Shown: in pieces, positions 52,667 to 61,601 of the stretch
How the letters are laid out: every line of letters begins with the position of its first letter
How positions within the stretch are numbered: position 1 is the first letter of the stretch
NCBI RefSeq assembly: GCF_004342165.1
Contig: NZ_SMAL01000002.1
Location: 434,001-498,000, forward strand
DNA from: Natranaerovirga pectinivora
GTDB taxonomy: Bacteria > Bacillota > Clostridia > Lachnospirales > DSM-24629
Direction: 5' to 3'
DNA: 64,000 nucleotides
Notes under the pieces: generated by a model
The model's database searches: none
Seen by the model: only the letters and a program-made list of their open reading frames with translations
What the model was told of the DNA's origin: nothing
Made by a program: the position numbers and the translations under genes

Positions 52667-52687
52667 AAAACCATTCCCTATATAGTA

Positions 52688-52695
52688 ACCCTTTC
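52688..52695 (+). other. attR core
   Basis: ACCCTTTC in the same comM reading frame as the attL copy. The right side continues with AAATTCGGCTTTAAC of host comM. The left side is phage sequence CCCTATATAGTA. Confidence 0.85.
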
Positions 52696-53398
52696 AAATT
52701 CGGCTTTAACTGGCGGAGGTAAAATTCCAAAACCAGGTGAAATAAGCTTGGCACATTTAGGTGTGCTTTTTTTAGATGAGTTACCTGAATTTCAAAAGAA
52801 TGTTCTAGAGGTTATGAGACAACCATTAGAAGACGGTCAAGTAACCATTTCTAGAGTGAATGCCACATTAACTTACCCTTCAAATTTTATGCTTGTTTCC
52901 TCAATGAACCCTTGTCCATGTGGTTATTATCCTAATATTGATAAATGCAGTTGTACACCACCACAAATTAGAAGATATTTAAACAAAATAAGTGGGCCCT
53001 TATTAGATAGAATAGACATACATATTGAAGCTTCTAATATACAATATAATGAATTGAATGAATTTGTAAAAAATGAGACCTCAAAAGAAATTAAGGAAAG
53101 GGTTAAAAAAGCTCAACAAATACAAAAAAATCGTTATCTAAATAAAACAAAGGGAGAAGGGTATTTTAATGCTAATCTACATATTAGTAATATAGAGAAA
53201 TACTGTGTTCTTGGAATAGAAGAAAAAGAAATAGTAAAACAAGCCTTTCAAACATTAAATTTAAGTGCAAGGGCTTACCATAGAATTCTTAAAGTGGCTA
53301 GAACCATAGCTGACTTAGAAAATAGTGAAGATATAAAAGTAAATCATTTAAGTGAAGCAATACAATATAGAACATTGGATCGTAAATATTGGGATTAA
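52688..53398 (+). pseudogene. comM: ComM/YifB AAA+ helicase, 3' half
   Basis: The C-terminal 236 codons of comM. They start in frame inside the att core with T-L-S-N-S-A-L-T-G-G-G, followed by Walker B GVLFLDELPEF, the Cys-rich NPCPCGYYPNIDKCSC loop, and sensor regions LDRIDIHIEA and ARAYHRILKVARTIADLE. There is no promoter or SD for it, and any product would lack Walker A. Joined to the 5' half at the core it makes a 512-aa ComM of normal length with all motifs. Confidence 0.95.
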
Positions 53399-53465
53399 CA
53401 ACAATATACATGGTTAGAATGGTAAATAATAAGATTAGTTGAATCCATTCTAAGGAGTGAGCACA

Positions 53466-54569
53466 ATGACGGGTGCAGTTGTAAATGTTAATCTAGATAT
53501 TCTAAAACAAAACCTTTATAAGATTAAAAGCTCAATTAACAATGAAAATATAAAAATATTAGCTGTGGTAAAGGCTAATGGATATGGACATGGTGCTGAC
53601 CAAGTAGCAAAGTGTCTTGAAGAGGAAGTTGATTACTTTGGGGTTGGATTATTAGAAGAAGGTATTGAACTAAGAAAAGAAGGGATTAAGAAACCAATAT
53701 TGGTTATGGGGCCAAGTTGGAATTTTAAAGAATTACATGATAACAATCTTACTATGACAATTAACGCCATTAGTCAATATGAAGAATTATTAAGTTGGTG
53801 TAAAAAGAATAATTGTAAGATGAAGATCCATCTAAAAGTGAATACAGGAATGAATAGATTTGGGATTGATGGAAATGAAGCATATAAATTTATTACTCTA
53901 TATGATGAACAATTTACTATTTTAGAGGGGGTGTTCTCACATTTTGCAGCGACATACAAATCTAAAAAGGGAGTTGTAGTTAAGCAAAGGGAAAGGTTTG
54001 AAAAAATCATAAAGGTATTTAAAGAAAATAACTTTACCCTTCTATACCATATTGCAAATGGAGAAAATGCAATTGATTATGTAGAGTGTAGATATAATAT
54101 GGTAAGATTAGGAAACTGTTTGTATGGTCCATGTAATACAAAGAAACAAATTGGCCTTGAAAAAATTGCAACAACTAGAGGAAAAATAATATCTATTAGC
54201 CAAGTAAATAAAAATGAATATATTGGTTATGGACAAGATTATAAAGCCAATGAAAATCTAATTGTGGGTGTTGTGCCTATTGGGTTTTATGATGGATATG
54301 GGATATCAAAAGAAAGGGTTGGAATTAGATTCAAATCGCTAATGTACAACACAGTTAAAGACATATTAAAAGGATTAATTAGAAAAAAGAGTAATATATA
54401 TTTAAATGGCTACCCATTAAAGGTTATAGGTAGACCCAATATGCAATTTACCATGGTAGCACTTCCATATAAGGATATAAATATTGGAGATGAAGTTGAA
54501 ATAAAAATATCCCCTATATTTATAAGAAAATCTCTAAAAAGAGAATATTATGGAGGGTTAAAAATATGA
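53466..54569 (+). CDS. alr: Alanine racemase (Alr family)
   Basis: PLP enzyme of 367 aa that makes D-alanine for peptidoglycan. The PLP lysine is in AVVKANGYGHG (near residue 36). VNTGMNRFGI, the FSHFA segment and the C-terminal beta domain with IGYGQDY (second catalytic Tyr region) and GYPLKVIGRPNMQFTM are present. ATG 53466 is used, since TAAGGAG precedes it; GTG 53457 lies in the SD. ATGA overlap with the FemAB gene shows co-translation. The active site around the Tyr is slightly divergent, so another amino acid as substrate is possible. Confidence 0.9.
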   Translation: MTGAVVNVNLDILKQNLYKIKSSINNENIKILAVVKANGYGHGADQVAKCLEEEVDYFGVGLLEEGIELRKEGIKKPILVMGPSWNFKELHDNNLTMTINAISQYEELLSWCKKNNCKMKIHLKVNTGMNRFGIDGNEAYKFITLYDEQFTILEGVFSHFAATYKSKKGVVVKQRERFEKIIKVFKENNFTLLYHIANGENAIDYVECRYNMVRLGNCLYGPCNTKKQIGLEKIATTRGKIISISQVNKNEYIGYGQDYKANENLIVGVVPIGFYDGYGISKERVGIRFKSLMYNTVKDILKGLIRKKSNIYLNGYPLKVIGRPNMQFTMVALPYKDINIGDEVEIKISPIFIRKSLKREYYGGLKI

Positions 54570-55792
54570 AATTTGTTACAAAAATAGAAGAAAGTAAATT
54601 TAATAGATTTATTGAAAGTCATGAGATTGGCAATGAACTTCAAACAATAGAGTGGGGGAAGTTTAAAAGTTGGTATAATTGGTCTTATGAAACAGTAGGC
54701 CTTGTGGATGAACACTTAAATCTAATTGCCGGGGCGCTACTATTAAGAAGAAAAATACCAGGAACATTTAAAACAATTTTATATGCACCTAGAGGTTTTG
54801 TACTAGACTATACCGATGAAGAAGTGCTTGAAAAATTTATTTATCATTTAAAAAGTTATGGAAAAAAAACAAAAGCAATGTTCGTAAAAATCGATCCTTG
54901 TATAAAGCACCGTGAACATAATATAGAGGGACAAGTAATAGAAGGTGGTATAAATAACACAGGGATTATTGATAAATTAATTAATTATGGGTTTGTATAT
55001 AAAAAGGGTGCATTAGGTTTTGAAAGCACACAGCCTAGATTTGTTTTTGAGTTAGATATTAATCGTGATGAGTTAGATGTATTGAAAAACTTTCATCATA
55101 AAACTAGATATAACATAAGATTGGCTGAAAGAAAAGGCATAGAAATACACCAAGGTAAAAAGGATGATTTAAAAGAATTTTCAAGGATTATGAAAGTTAC
55201 AGGAGATAGAGACGGTTTTATCACTAGACCCTTGAGTTATTTTGAAAAAATGCATGATACATTAGGAGATAAAAACAGAATGAAATTGTTTATTGCTAAG
55301 TACAATATTAACAAAGCATTAGACAATATTAATGAGGAGCTTGCTGCCATAAATACAACGAGGGATAATACAATAGAAAAAAATGAGAAGTTAATTCTTC
55401 AAAAAAATGAACTTTTAGAATTAAAAAAGAATAATCCCAATGATATCATTGTATCTGGTGCAATTTTACTATTATCAGGCAAAAGAGCTTGTTACTTATA
55501 TGGTGCTAGCGATAATGTTTACCGCAATCTAATGCCTAATTATTTATTGCAGTGGGAGATGATTAAATATGCTATGAGCAAGGGCTGCCTAATATATGAT
55601 TTCAGAGGAGTTTCTGGTGATTTAGACCCAAACAATCCACTATATGGTTTGTATAAGTTTAAAAAAGGCTTTAATGGTGAATTTGTAGAATACATTGGAG
55701 AATTTGATCTAGTAATAAATAAATATTATTATAAGTTATGGGAATTTTGTTTGCCTAAATTAAAGAGTGTATCACATAAGCTTAAAAAATAA
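54566..55792 (+). CDS. FemAB-family peptidyltransferase
   Basis: A 408-aa Fem-type aminoacyl transferase, which adds amino acids from tRNA to the peptidoglycan precursor cross-bridge. The two GNAT-like halves show EWGKFKSWYNWSYETVGL at the start, PRFVFELDINRDELDVLKNF and FHHKTRYNIRLAERKG (conserved Fem motif). A helical coiled-coil insertion (about 250-295) replaces the family's typical arm, and the end reads LQWEMIKYAMSKGCLIYDFRG and LYKFKKGFNGEFVEYIGEFD. Which residue it adds cannot be told. Pairing with an alanine racemase suggests a cell-wall role for D-Ala or a related bridge. Confidence 0.88.
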   Translation: MKFVTKIEESKFNRFIESHEIGNELQTIEWGKFKSWYNWSYETVGLVDEHLNLIAGALLLRRKIPGTFKTILYAPRGFVLDYTDEEVLEKFIYHLKSYGKKTKAMFVKIDPCIKHREHNIEGQVIEGGINNTGIIDKLINYGFVYKKGALGFESTQPRFVFELDINRDELDVLKNFHHKTRYNIRLAERKGIEIHQGKKDDLKEFSRIMKVTGDRDGFITRPLSYFEKMHDTLGDKNRMKLFIAKYNINKALDNINEELAAINTTRDNTIEKNEKLILQKNELLELKKNNPNDIIVSGAILLLSGKRACYLYGASDNVYRNLMPNYLLQWEMIKYAMSKGCLIYDFRGVSGDLDPNNPLYGLYKFKKGFNGEFVEYIGEFDLVINKYYYKLWEFCLPKLKSVSHKLKK

Positions 55793-55819
55793 TAAAAAGA
55801 CACTTGGGGGATTATTATT

Positions 55820-56917
55820 ATGAATAAAAGTTTATATTGGTATTGGATGTGTAATATAAAAGGAATTGGACAAAAAAAGACAGCAAAGTTACTTGATTGC
55901 TTTGGGGATCCTGAAGGTGTTTGGAGAGCATCTGAAAAAGACTTATCAAATGTAGCGATACTTAGAACCAATGATATAAAAAAAATAATTGAATCAAGAG
56001 ACGAAGAATCGATTAACATAGGATATAAGAGACTACAAGAAAGAAATATAAAATTTATAACCATTGATGATAAAGAGTATCCACCCCAATTAAAAAATAT
56101 ATATGATCCACCTTTTGGAATTTATAACAAAGGAATATTACCCAATGAAAAAAAATTAAAAATAGCAATTGTTGGTGCTAGGAAATGTACGTCCTATGGT
56201 AAAGAAATGGCTAAATATTTTGCAAGAGAACTTGCGAATCTTGGTGTTGAAGTAATTAGCGGTTTGGCAAGAGGTATAGACGCTTATGCCCATCAGGGAG
56301 CAATAGAAGGTAAAGGAAAAACATACAGTGTTCTTGGCAATGGACTAAATATATGTTATCCTCAAGAAAACATAAGCCTTTTTATGGAAGTTGAAAAACA
56401 AGGTGGAATCATTTCTGAGTATAATCTAGACGTTAAGCCTAATCCATCTCACTTTCCATTAAGGAATAGAATAATAAGTGGATTATCAGATGGTATTTTA
56501 GTAATAGAAGCTGCTAAAAAAAGTGGGTCCTTAATTACAGCAGAGATAAGCCTTGAACAAGGGAGAGAAGTATTTGCTTTACCAGGTCGAATTACGGATA
56601 AATTAAGTGAAGGCACAAACGAAATAATAAAAATGGGGGGAAAGATGGTAACAAGTATTGAAGATATATTAGAAGAATTTCAATATATCATGCCTAAATA
56701 TGAGAGAATAGAAGAAAAAATAGAAAATAAATTAAAATTACTTGATAAAAATGAAAAAATGGTGTATGCTTGTTTGAGCCTAGAACCTAAATATATTGAC
56801 GAAATAGCAAATGAATTAAAGATAGAAATACAAAAGGTGAATCATTTATTATTTATTTTAGAAATTAAAGGTTTGATTAAACAATTACCAAACAAGTATT
56901 TTATCATCAATGTTTAG
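55820..56917 (+). CDS. dprA: DNA-processing protein DprA
   Basis: Protects incoming single-stranded DNA in transformation and loads RecA. The 365-aa protein has an N-terminal SAM/HhH region (about 1-60), the Rossmann domain with VGARKCTSYGKEMAKYFARE, SGLARGIDAYAHQGA, VLGNGLNICYPQEN, and the C-terminal winged helix (about 305-365, DEIANELKIEIQKVNHLLFI). GGGGGA precedes the ATG. Lying just after the comM region, it completes comEA-comEC-comM-dprA. Confidence 0.96.
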   Translation: MNKSLYWYWMCNIKGIGQKKTAKLLDCFGDPEGVWRASEKDLSNVAILRTNDIKKIIESRDEESINIGYKRLQERNIKFITIDDKEYPPQLKNIYDPPFGIYNKGILPNEKKLKIAIVGARKCTSYGKEMAKYFARELANLGVEVISGLARGIDAYAHQGAIEGKGKTYSVLGNGLNICYPQENISLFMEVEKQGGIISEYNLDVKPNPSHFPLRNRIISGLSDGILVIEAAKKSGSLITAEISLEQGREVFALPGRITDKLSEGTNEIIKMGGKMVTSIEDILEEFQYIMPKYERIEEKIENKLKLLDKNEKMVYACLSLEPKYIDEIANELKIEIQKVNHLLFILEIKGLIKQLPNKYFIINV

Positions 56918-56929
56918 TGGAGGGTAACT

Positions 56930-58993
56930 ATGGCAAAATATTTAGTAATAGTCGAATCTCCTGCCAAAGCCAAAACCATAAAAAAGTTTCTTGGAAGCAA
57001 TTATAAAGTTGAGGCATCCAATGGTCATGTTAGAGATTTGCCTAAAAGTCAACTTGGTGTAGACGTAGAAGATGACTTTGAACCAAAGTATATTACCATT
57101 CGTGGTAAAGGAGAACTTCTAAGTAAATTAAGAAAAGAAGTTAAAAAAGCACAAAAAGTATTTCTTGCAACTGACCCTGATAGAGAAGGGGAAGCAATTT
57201 CTTGGCATTTATTAAAAGCGCTTAATCTTGAAGGGAAACAAACAAGTCGTATCTCTTTTAATGAGATTACTAAGAATGCTGTAAAAAACTCTATTAAAGA
57301 TGCAAGAGAAATAGATATGGATTTAGTAGATGCACAACAAGCAAGAAGGATACTGGATAGAATTGTTGGATACAAAATCAGTCCATTACTATGGAAAAAA
57401 ATTAAAAAAGGTCTTAGTGCTGGTAGAGTTCAATCAGTAGCTCTAAGATTAATTTGTGACAGAGAAGATGAAATTAATGATTTTATTCCAGAAGAATACT
57501 GGACACTAGAAGCCTTTTTAAAGATAAATGAAAAGGAAATCATTTCTTGCAAATTCTATGGTAAAGGCAACGAAAAAATAAAAATATCAACTCAAGAAGA
57601 ATTGCTTGTAATAGAAACAGAATTGAAAAATGCAGAATATAAAATTTCAGATATTAGAAAAAGTGAAAGAATTAAAAAAACTTTGGTACCTTTTATAACT
57701 AGTACACTTCAGCAAGAAGCGTCAAAGAAATTAAATTTTTCTACTCAAAAGACTATGAGAATTGCTCAGCAATTATACGAGGGCGTTGATGTAGAAGGTG
57801 AAGGTACAGTTGGTTTAATTACTTATTTACGTACAGATTCTACAAGAATATCTGAAGAGGCAGATTCCTTACTAAGAGATTATATTCGTTTAGAATATGG
57901 GGAACACTATTTATCAGAAGTTGTTCAAGAAAAAAAATCTACAAAGAAAGTTCAAGATGCTCACGAAGCTATAAGACCAACATATGTCCATTTTGAGCCT
58001 GATAAAGTAAAAAAATCATTATCAAAAGATCAATATCGTCTATACCAATTAATTTGGACTAGATTTGTTGCAAGTAGAATGCAACCAGCAAAATATATCA
58101 CTACATCAATTAAAATTGATGCCAATGATTATCGGTTTACGACCAGCACATCTACGTTGGCTTTTGATGGGTTTTTAAAAGTTTATAAATTAGACGAGGA
58201 AGAGGAAAAAGAGAATAACCTTCTAAATGTAATTACTAAAGAAACTGAATTAAAGTATGAAGCATTAGATGGTAAACAGCATTTTACTCAACCCCCTCCA
58301 AGATATAATGAAGCAAGCTTAGTAAAAATTTTAGAAGAATTAGGAATTGGAAGACCAAGTACTTACTCCCCAACTATTACAACAATTATTCAAAGAAGAT
58401 ATATTATTAAAGAAAATAAGTCTTTATTTCCCACGGAGCTTGGTGAAATTGTAAACAGTATTATGAAGGAATATTTTCAAGATATTGTGGATACAAACTT
58501 TACTGCAAAGTTAGAAAAAGAACTCGATCAAGTGGAAGAAGGGTTATTTGACTGGAAACAAGTTTTGAGAGATTTTTATCCAGAGTTCAGTATCACAGTT
58601 GATAAAGCAGAAGAAGAAATTGGAGATATTAAACTAGAAGAAGAAGTAACGGATATTGTTTGTGAAGAGTGCAGTAAAAATATGGTAATACGCTATGGGA
58701 GACATGGAAAATTTCTTGCATGTCCTGGATTTCCAGATTGTAGAAATACAAAGCCATATTATGAAAAAATTGGTGTTACATGCCCTAAATGTACAGGGGA
58801 TATTGTTATAAAGAAAACAAAAAAAGGAAGACGTTTCTTTGGTTGTGAAAATAACCCAGAATGTGACTTTATGACATGGCAAAAACCAACAGATAAAAAA
58901 TGTCCAAATTGTAAAAATGTGTTACTTGAAAAAGGCAAGAAGTTAGTATGTGTAGACGAAAAATGTAATTATCAAACAGAAAATATAAAATAA
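56930..58993 (+). CDS. topA: DNA topoisomerase I
   Basis: Type IA topoisomerase of 687 aa that relaxes negative supercoils. The TOPRIM domain (YLVIVESPAKAKTIKKFLGS with catalytic Glu; ATDPDREGEA), the active-site Tyr in TYLRTDSTRI near residue 300, the GIGRPSTYSPTI loop, and three C-terminal zinc ribbons (CEEC...CPGFPDC, CPKC...CENNPEC, CPNC...CVDEKC) are visible. It starts 12 nt after dprA. Confidence 0.97.
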   Translation: MAKYLVIVESPAKAKTIKKFLGSNYKVEASNGHVRDLPKSQLGVDVEDDFEPKYITIRGKGELLSKLRKEVKKAQKVFLATDPDREGEAISWHLLKALNLEGKQTSRISFNEITKNAVKNSIKDAREIDMDLVDAQQARRILDRIVGYKISPLLWKKIKKGLSAGRVQSVALRLICDREDEINDFIPEEYWTLEAFLKINEKEIISCKFYGKGNEKIKISTQEELLVIETELKNAEYKISDIRKSERIKKTLVPFITSTLQQEASKKLNFSTQKTMRIAQQLYEGVDVEGEGTVGLITYLRTDSTRISEEADSLLRDYIRLEYGEHYLSEVVQEKKSTKKVQDAHEAIRPTYVHFEPDKVKKSLSKDQYRLYQLIWTRFVASRMQPAKYITTSIKIDANDYRFTTSTSTLAFDGFLKVYKLDEEEEKENNLLNVITKETELKYEALDGKQHFTQPPPRYNEASLVKILEELGIGRPSTYSPTITTIIQRRYIIKENKSLFPTELGEIVNSIMKEYFQDIVDTNFTAKLEKELDQVEEGLFDWKQVLRDFYPEFSITVDKAEEEIGDIKLEEEVTDIVCEECSKNMVIRYGRHGKFLACPGFPDCRNTKPYYEKIGVTCPKCTGDIVIKKTKKGRRFFGCENNPECDFMTWQKPTDKKCPNCKNVLLEKGKKLVCVDEKCNYQTENIK

Positions 58994-59200
58994 ACTTTAG
59001 ATTTACAAAATTGCTTGTGAATTTAGCAATATTATGATAAAATATAAAATGTTATTAATCCCTTTCATTTTATATAAAGGGTTTGCATAATTTAATAATT
59101 TTTATAACTATAAATATAAATAGAAATGGTATTAAAATTATTAATTATGGAGATTCCTAAATATAAGTAGACAAAAGCATATTTATAGGAGGTCAAAAAA

Positions 59201-59965
59201 ATGAGTGTACAATTATTAGACAAAACTAGAAAAATAAACAAATTATTACAGAGAACAGGTTCTCAACGTGTAGTTTTTAACGATATCTGTGAAGTTATGA
59301 GTGATATACTTTCATCTAACGCCTTGGTGATTAGTAAAAAAGGAAAACTCATTGGATTAAAAAACAGAGATGGCAATGGCTTAATAAATGAATTGTTACA
59401 AGATAACATTGGTGATTATATTGATGAACAATTAAATGAAAGACTATTGAATATTTTATCAACTAAAGAAAATGTAAATTTATCTACACTTGGTTTCACA
59501 AATGTTGAATCCTATGATGGAATCATCGTACCAATTGATATCGCTGGAGAAAGATTAGGAACTTTGTTTTTTTATAGACAAGAATCTGCATATGACTTAG
59601 AAGATGTAATATTAAGTGAATATGGAGCGACTGTTGTTGGTCTTGAAATTATGAGATCTGTTAATGAGGAAAATAATGAAGAGATTAGAAAGTCAACTAT
59701 TGTTAGTTCAGCAATTGGTACATTATCTTTCTCGGAACTTGAAGCTATACTTCACATATTTGATGAATTAAACGGACCGGAAGGTATTTTAGTTGCAAGT
59801 AAAATTGCAGATCGTGTTGGTATAACGCGTTCAGTAATAGTAAATGCATTAAGAAAGTTTGAGAGTGCTGGCGTAATAGAATCTCGTTCATTAGGTATGA
59901 AAGGTACTTACATTAAAGTTCTTAACGATGTTTTATTAATTGAATTAAATAAAATGAGAAAATAA
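59201..59965 (+). CDS. codY: GTP- and BCAA-sensing pleiotropic regulator CodY
   Basis: Global repressor of starvation genes. The 254-aa protein starts MSVQLLDKTRKINKLLQ and has the GAF domain (about 1-155). The winged helix (about 180-250) carries the invariant ASKIADRVGITRSVIVNALR and ESAGVIESRSLGMKGTYIKV. TAGGAGGTC precedes the ATG. The topA-codY-flgB order is usual in Clostridia. It may control leuA and competence here, but I see no clear CodY box proof in the window. Confidence 0.97.
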   Translation: MSVQLLDKTRKINKLLQRTGSQRVVFNDICEVMSDILSSNALVISKKGKLIGLKNRDGNGLINELLQDNIGDYIDEQLNERLLNILSTKENVNLSTLGFTNVESYDGIIVPIDIAGERLGTLFFYRQESAYDLEDVILSEYGATVVGLEIMRSVNEENNEEIRKSTIVSSAIGTLSFSELEAILHIFDELNGPEGILVASKIADRVGITRSVIVNALRKFESAGVIESRSLGMKGTYIKVLNDVLLIELNKMRK

Positions 59966-59992
59966 GTAATTTAAAAATAAGAATATATTTGA

Positions 59993-60028
59993 AAAGTTCT
60001 TGCTATTAAAAAAGCAAGAACTTTTTTT
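59993..60028 (+). terminator. Terminator after codY
   Basis: AAAGTTCTTGC pairs with GCAAGAACTTT; T7 follows. Confidence 0.88.
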
Positions 60029-60221
60029 GTAAATTAGTAGTATAGAACCATAAAATTTTATGGAAAGTGATAAAATTCTTGATTCAATGGAACTATTTTT
60101 GAAATTCAAAACATACATGATTTTATTATATAGTTTTATAATCCATTGGTGTATAATAGGGTGAACCTTGCATATTTACGCTGTTTGGTGTATATTAATA
60201 TATAATATTGTAGAAAAAAAT

Positions 60222-60303
60222 AACCTTTATTTTTAGACCAGCCATTGGATAATAAAGGTTTATGTCGAATTTAATTGAATTAAGTCTAATTGCTTAGTAT
60301 AAT
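60222..60303 (+). promoter_or_regulatory. Hairpin and sigma-A promoter before flgB
   Basis: The 339-nt gap after the codY terminator has no gene. A perfect 10-bp hairpin (AACCTTTATT/AATAAAGGTT, 60222-60260) is followed by TTGAAT (60275-60280), 17 nt, TATAAT (60298-60303). The first flagellar gene starts 65 nt later. I see no c-di-GMP riboswitch signature. Confidence 0.65.
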
Positions 60304-60368
60304 ATACTTGAATTATTTTTTAGATAAATTATAATATATTTAATAACAAGTATGAGGTGAAAAGGTAA

Positions 60369-60731
60369 ATGAATGGGAAAATATTTAGTAATGTCAACGT
60401 AATGAATAAATCGCTTGATGCATCTTGGCTAAGAAATCAGGTTATATCTGAAAACATTGCAAATGTTGATACTCCAGGGTACAAACGAAAAGACGTTGTA
60501 TTTGAAAACAAACTAAGAGAAGCATTAATGAGTGGAAGATTAAATGCAAATGAATTAACGCCTAAAGTAGTACAAGATAAAGTCAATTTACAATTTAGAA
60601 GAGATGGTAATAACGTAGATATAGATGTTGAAATGGTAGAATTAAGTAAAAACCAATTGAGATATAATACATTAATAGAACAAGTAAAACATGATTTTAG
60701 TAGAATGAAAACAGCAATCACATCAAGATAA
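60369..60731 (+). CDS. flgB: Flagellar basal-body rod protein FlgB
   Basis: A 120-aa proximal rod subunit. The conserved rod motif NVMNKSLDASWLRNQVISEN and IANVDTPGYKRKDV is present, and the C-terminal half has VDIDVEMVELSKNQLRYN. First gene of a flagellar operon; GAGGTG precedes the ATG. Confidence 0.95.
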   Translation: MNGKIFSNVNVMNKSLDASWLRNQVISENIANVDTPGYKRKDVVFENKLREALMSGRLNANELTPKVVQDKVNLQFRRDGNNVDIDVEMVELSKNQLRYNTLIEQVKHDFSRMKTAITSR

Positions 60732-60742
60732 GGAGGATGTTT

Positions 60743-61180
60743 ATGTCTTTTTTTAGTTCATTAAACTCCAGTGCATCAGGATTAACAGCGCAAAGGCTTA
60801 GAATGGATATAATATCCCAAAATATAGCCAATGTAAATACAACAAGAACAGAGAATGGGCAACCATATAAAAGAAAAACGGTTATCTTTGAAGAGAAAAA
60901 TAATAATAAATTCAATGATGTATTAAATAATACAATGAATCAGTACAATGCTAACGGAGTACGAGTTTCAAGAATTGTTGAAGATGAGCGACCATTTATG
61001 CAAGTATATGATCCAACACATCCAGATGCTAATGAAGAAGGTTATGTGTTAATGCCTAATGTAAATGTGGTTGAAGAAATGACGAATATGATTAGTGCCA
61101 ATAGAGCATATGAAGCCAATGTGACAGCATTAAATGCAAGTAAAGGTATGGCGATGAAAGCTCTCGAGATAGGAAGATAA
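60743..61180 (+). CDS. flgC: Flagellar basal-body rod protein FlgC
   Basis: A 145-aa rod protein beginning MSFFSSLNSSASGLTAQRLR, with ISQNIANVNTTRT and the C-terminal MTNMISANRAYEANVTALNA and MKALEIG. ATG 60743 is 6 nt after AAGGAGG; ATG 60737 is too close. It follows flgB by 11 nt. Confidence 0.95.
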   Translation: MSFFSSLNSSASGLTAQRLRMDIISQNIANVNTTRTENGQPYKRKTVIFEEKNNNKFNDVLNNTMNQYNANGVRVSRIVEDERPFMQVYDPTHPDANEEGYVLMPNVNVVEEMTNMISANRAYEANVTALNASKGMAMKALEIGR

Positions 61181-61226
61181 TTTAGCTTAATATAAAAACA
61201 TACATATAGAATAGGGAGGGTGAAAG

Positions 61227-61529
61227 ATGAACGTTTCCTCGTTGCAAACAATAAATGGTCTATTAGGGCAAGATAAAAAAACAAATTCAACCAATGGCAA
61301 GACAGTATTTGAAGATTTTTTTAATTCAGCAATGAATTTAGTTAATCAAACTAACGCACTTGAAAAAGAAGCTAATCAAATGTCTATAGATTTTGCTGCT
61401 GGAAAAGTTGATAGTATCCATGATGTTATGATTGCTCAAGAAAAAGCAAATATAGCATTACAGTATACAGTGGAAATTAGAAACAAGGTATTAGAAGCAT
61501 ATAACGAAATAATGAGAATTCAATTATAA
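61227..61529 (+). CDS. fliE: Flagellar hook-basal body protein FliE
   Basis: A 100-aa MS ring-rod junction protein. The C-terminal DSIHDVMIAQEKANIALQYT and RNKVLEAYNEIMRIQL are diagnostic. GGGAGGGTG precedes the ATG. Confidence 0.95.
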   Translation: MNVSSLQTINGLLGQDKKTNSTNGKTVFEDFFNSAMNLVNQTNALEKEANQMSIDFAAGKVDSIHDVMIAQEKANIALQYTVEIRNKVLEAYNEIMRIQL

Positions 61530-61601
61530 TGGTTAAACAGAGAACCTATTTAAAAATAAAAAATCAAAAGCCTTTACCAAATAGGTTTAAGGGGTGTAAG
61601 A

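Larger units (their letters stand above)
21463..52687. mobile_element. Prophage (about 31.2 kb) inserted in comM
   Basis: Temperate siphovirus-type prophage bounded by ACCCTTTC at both ends. It has a repressor-like switch at the left, terminase, capsid and tail genes in the middle, and a large serine integrase 21 nt from the right boundary. Nearly all genes read left to right, in the same direction as comM. Lysis genes, tail-tip/baseplate genes, DNA polymerase and primase are not recognisable. A decayed stretch lies at the left end. It could be defective, could depend on host or helper functions, or could use unrecognised proteins. Confidence 0.95.

Noticed and set aside
60030-60368. c-di-GMP riboswitch upstream of flgB, as found in some clostridia
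   Set aside because: No GEMM-type conserved core; only a hairpin and a sigma-A promoter are visible.
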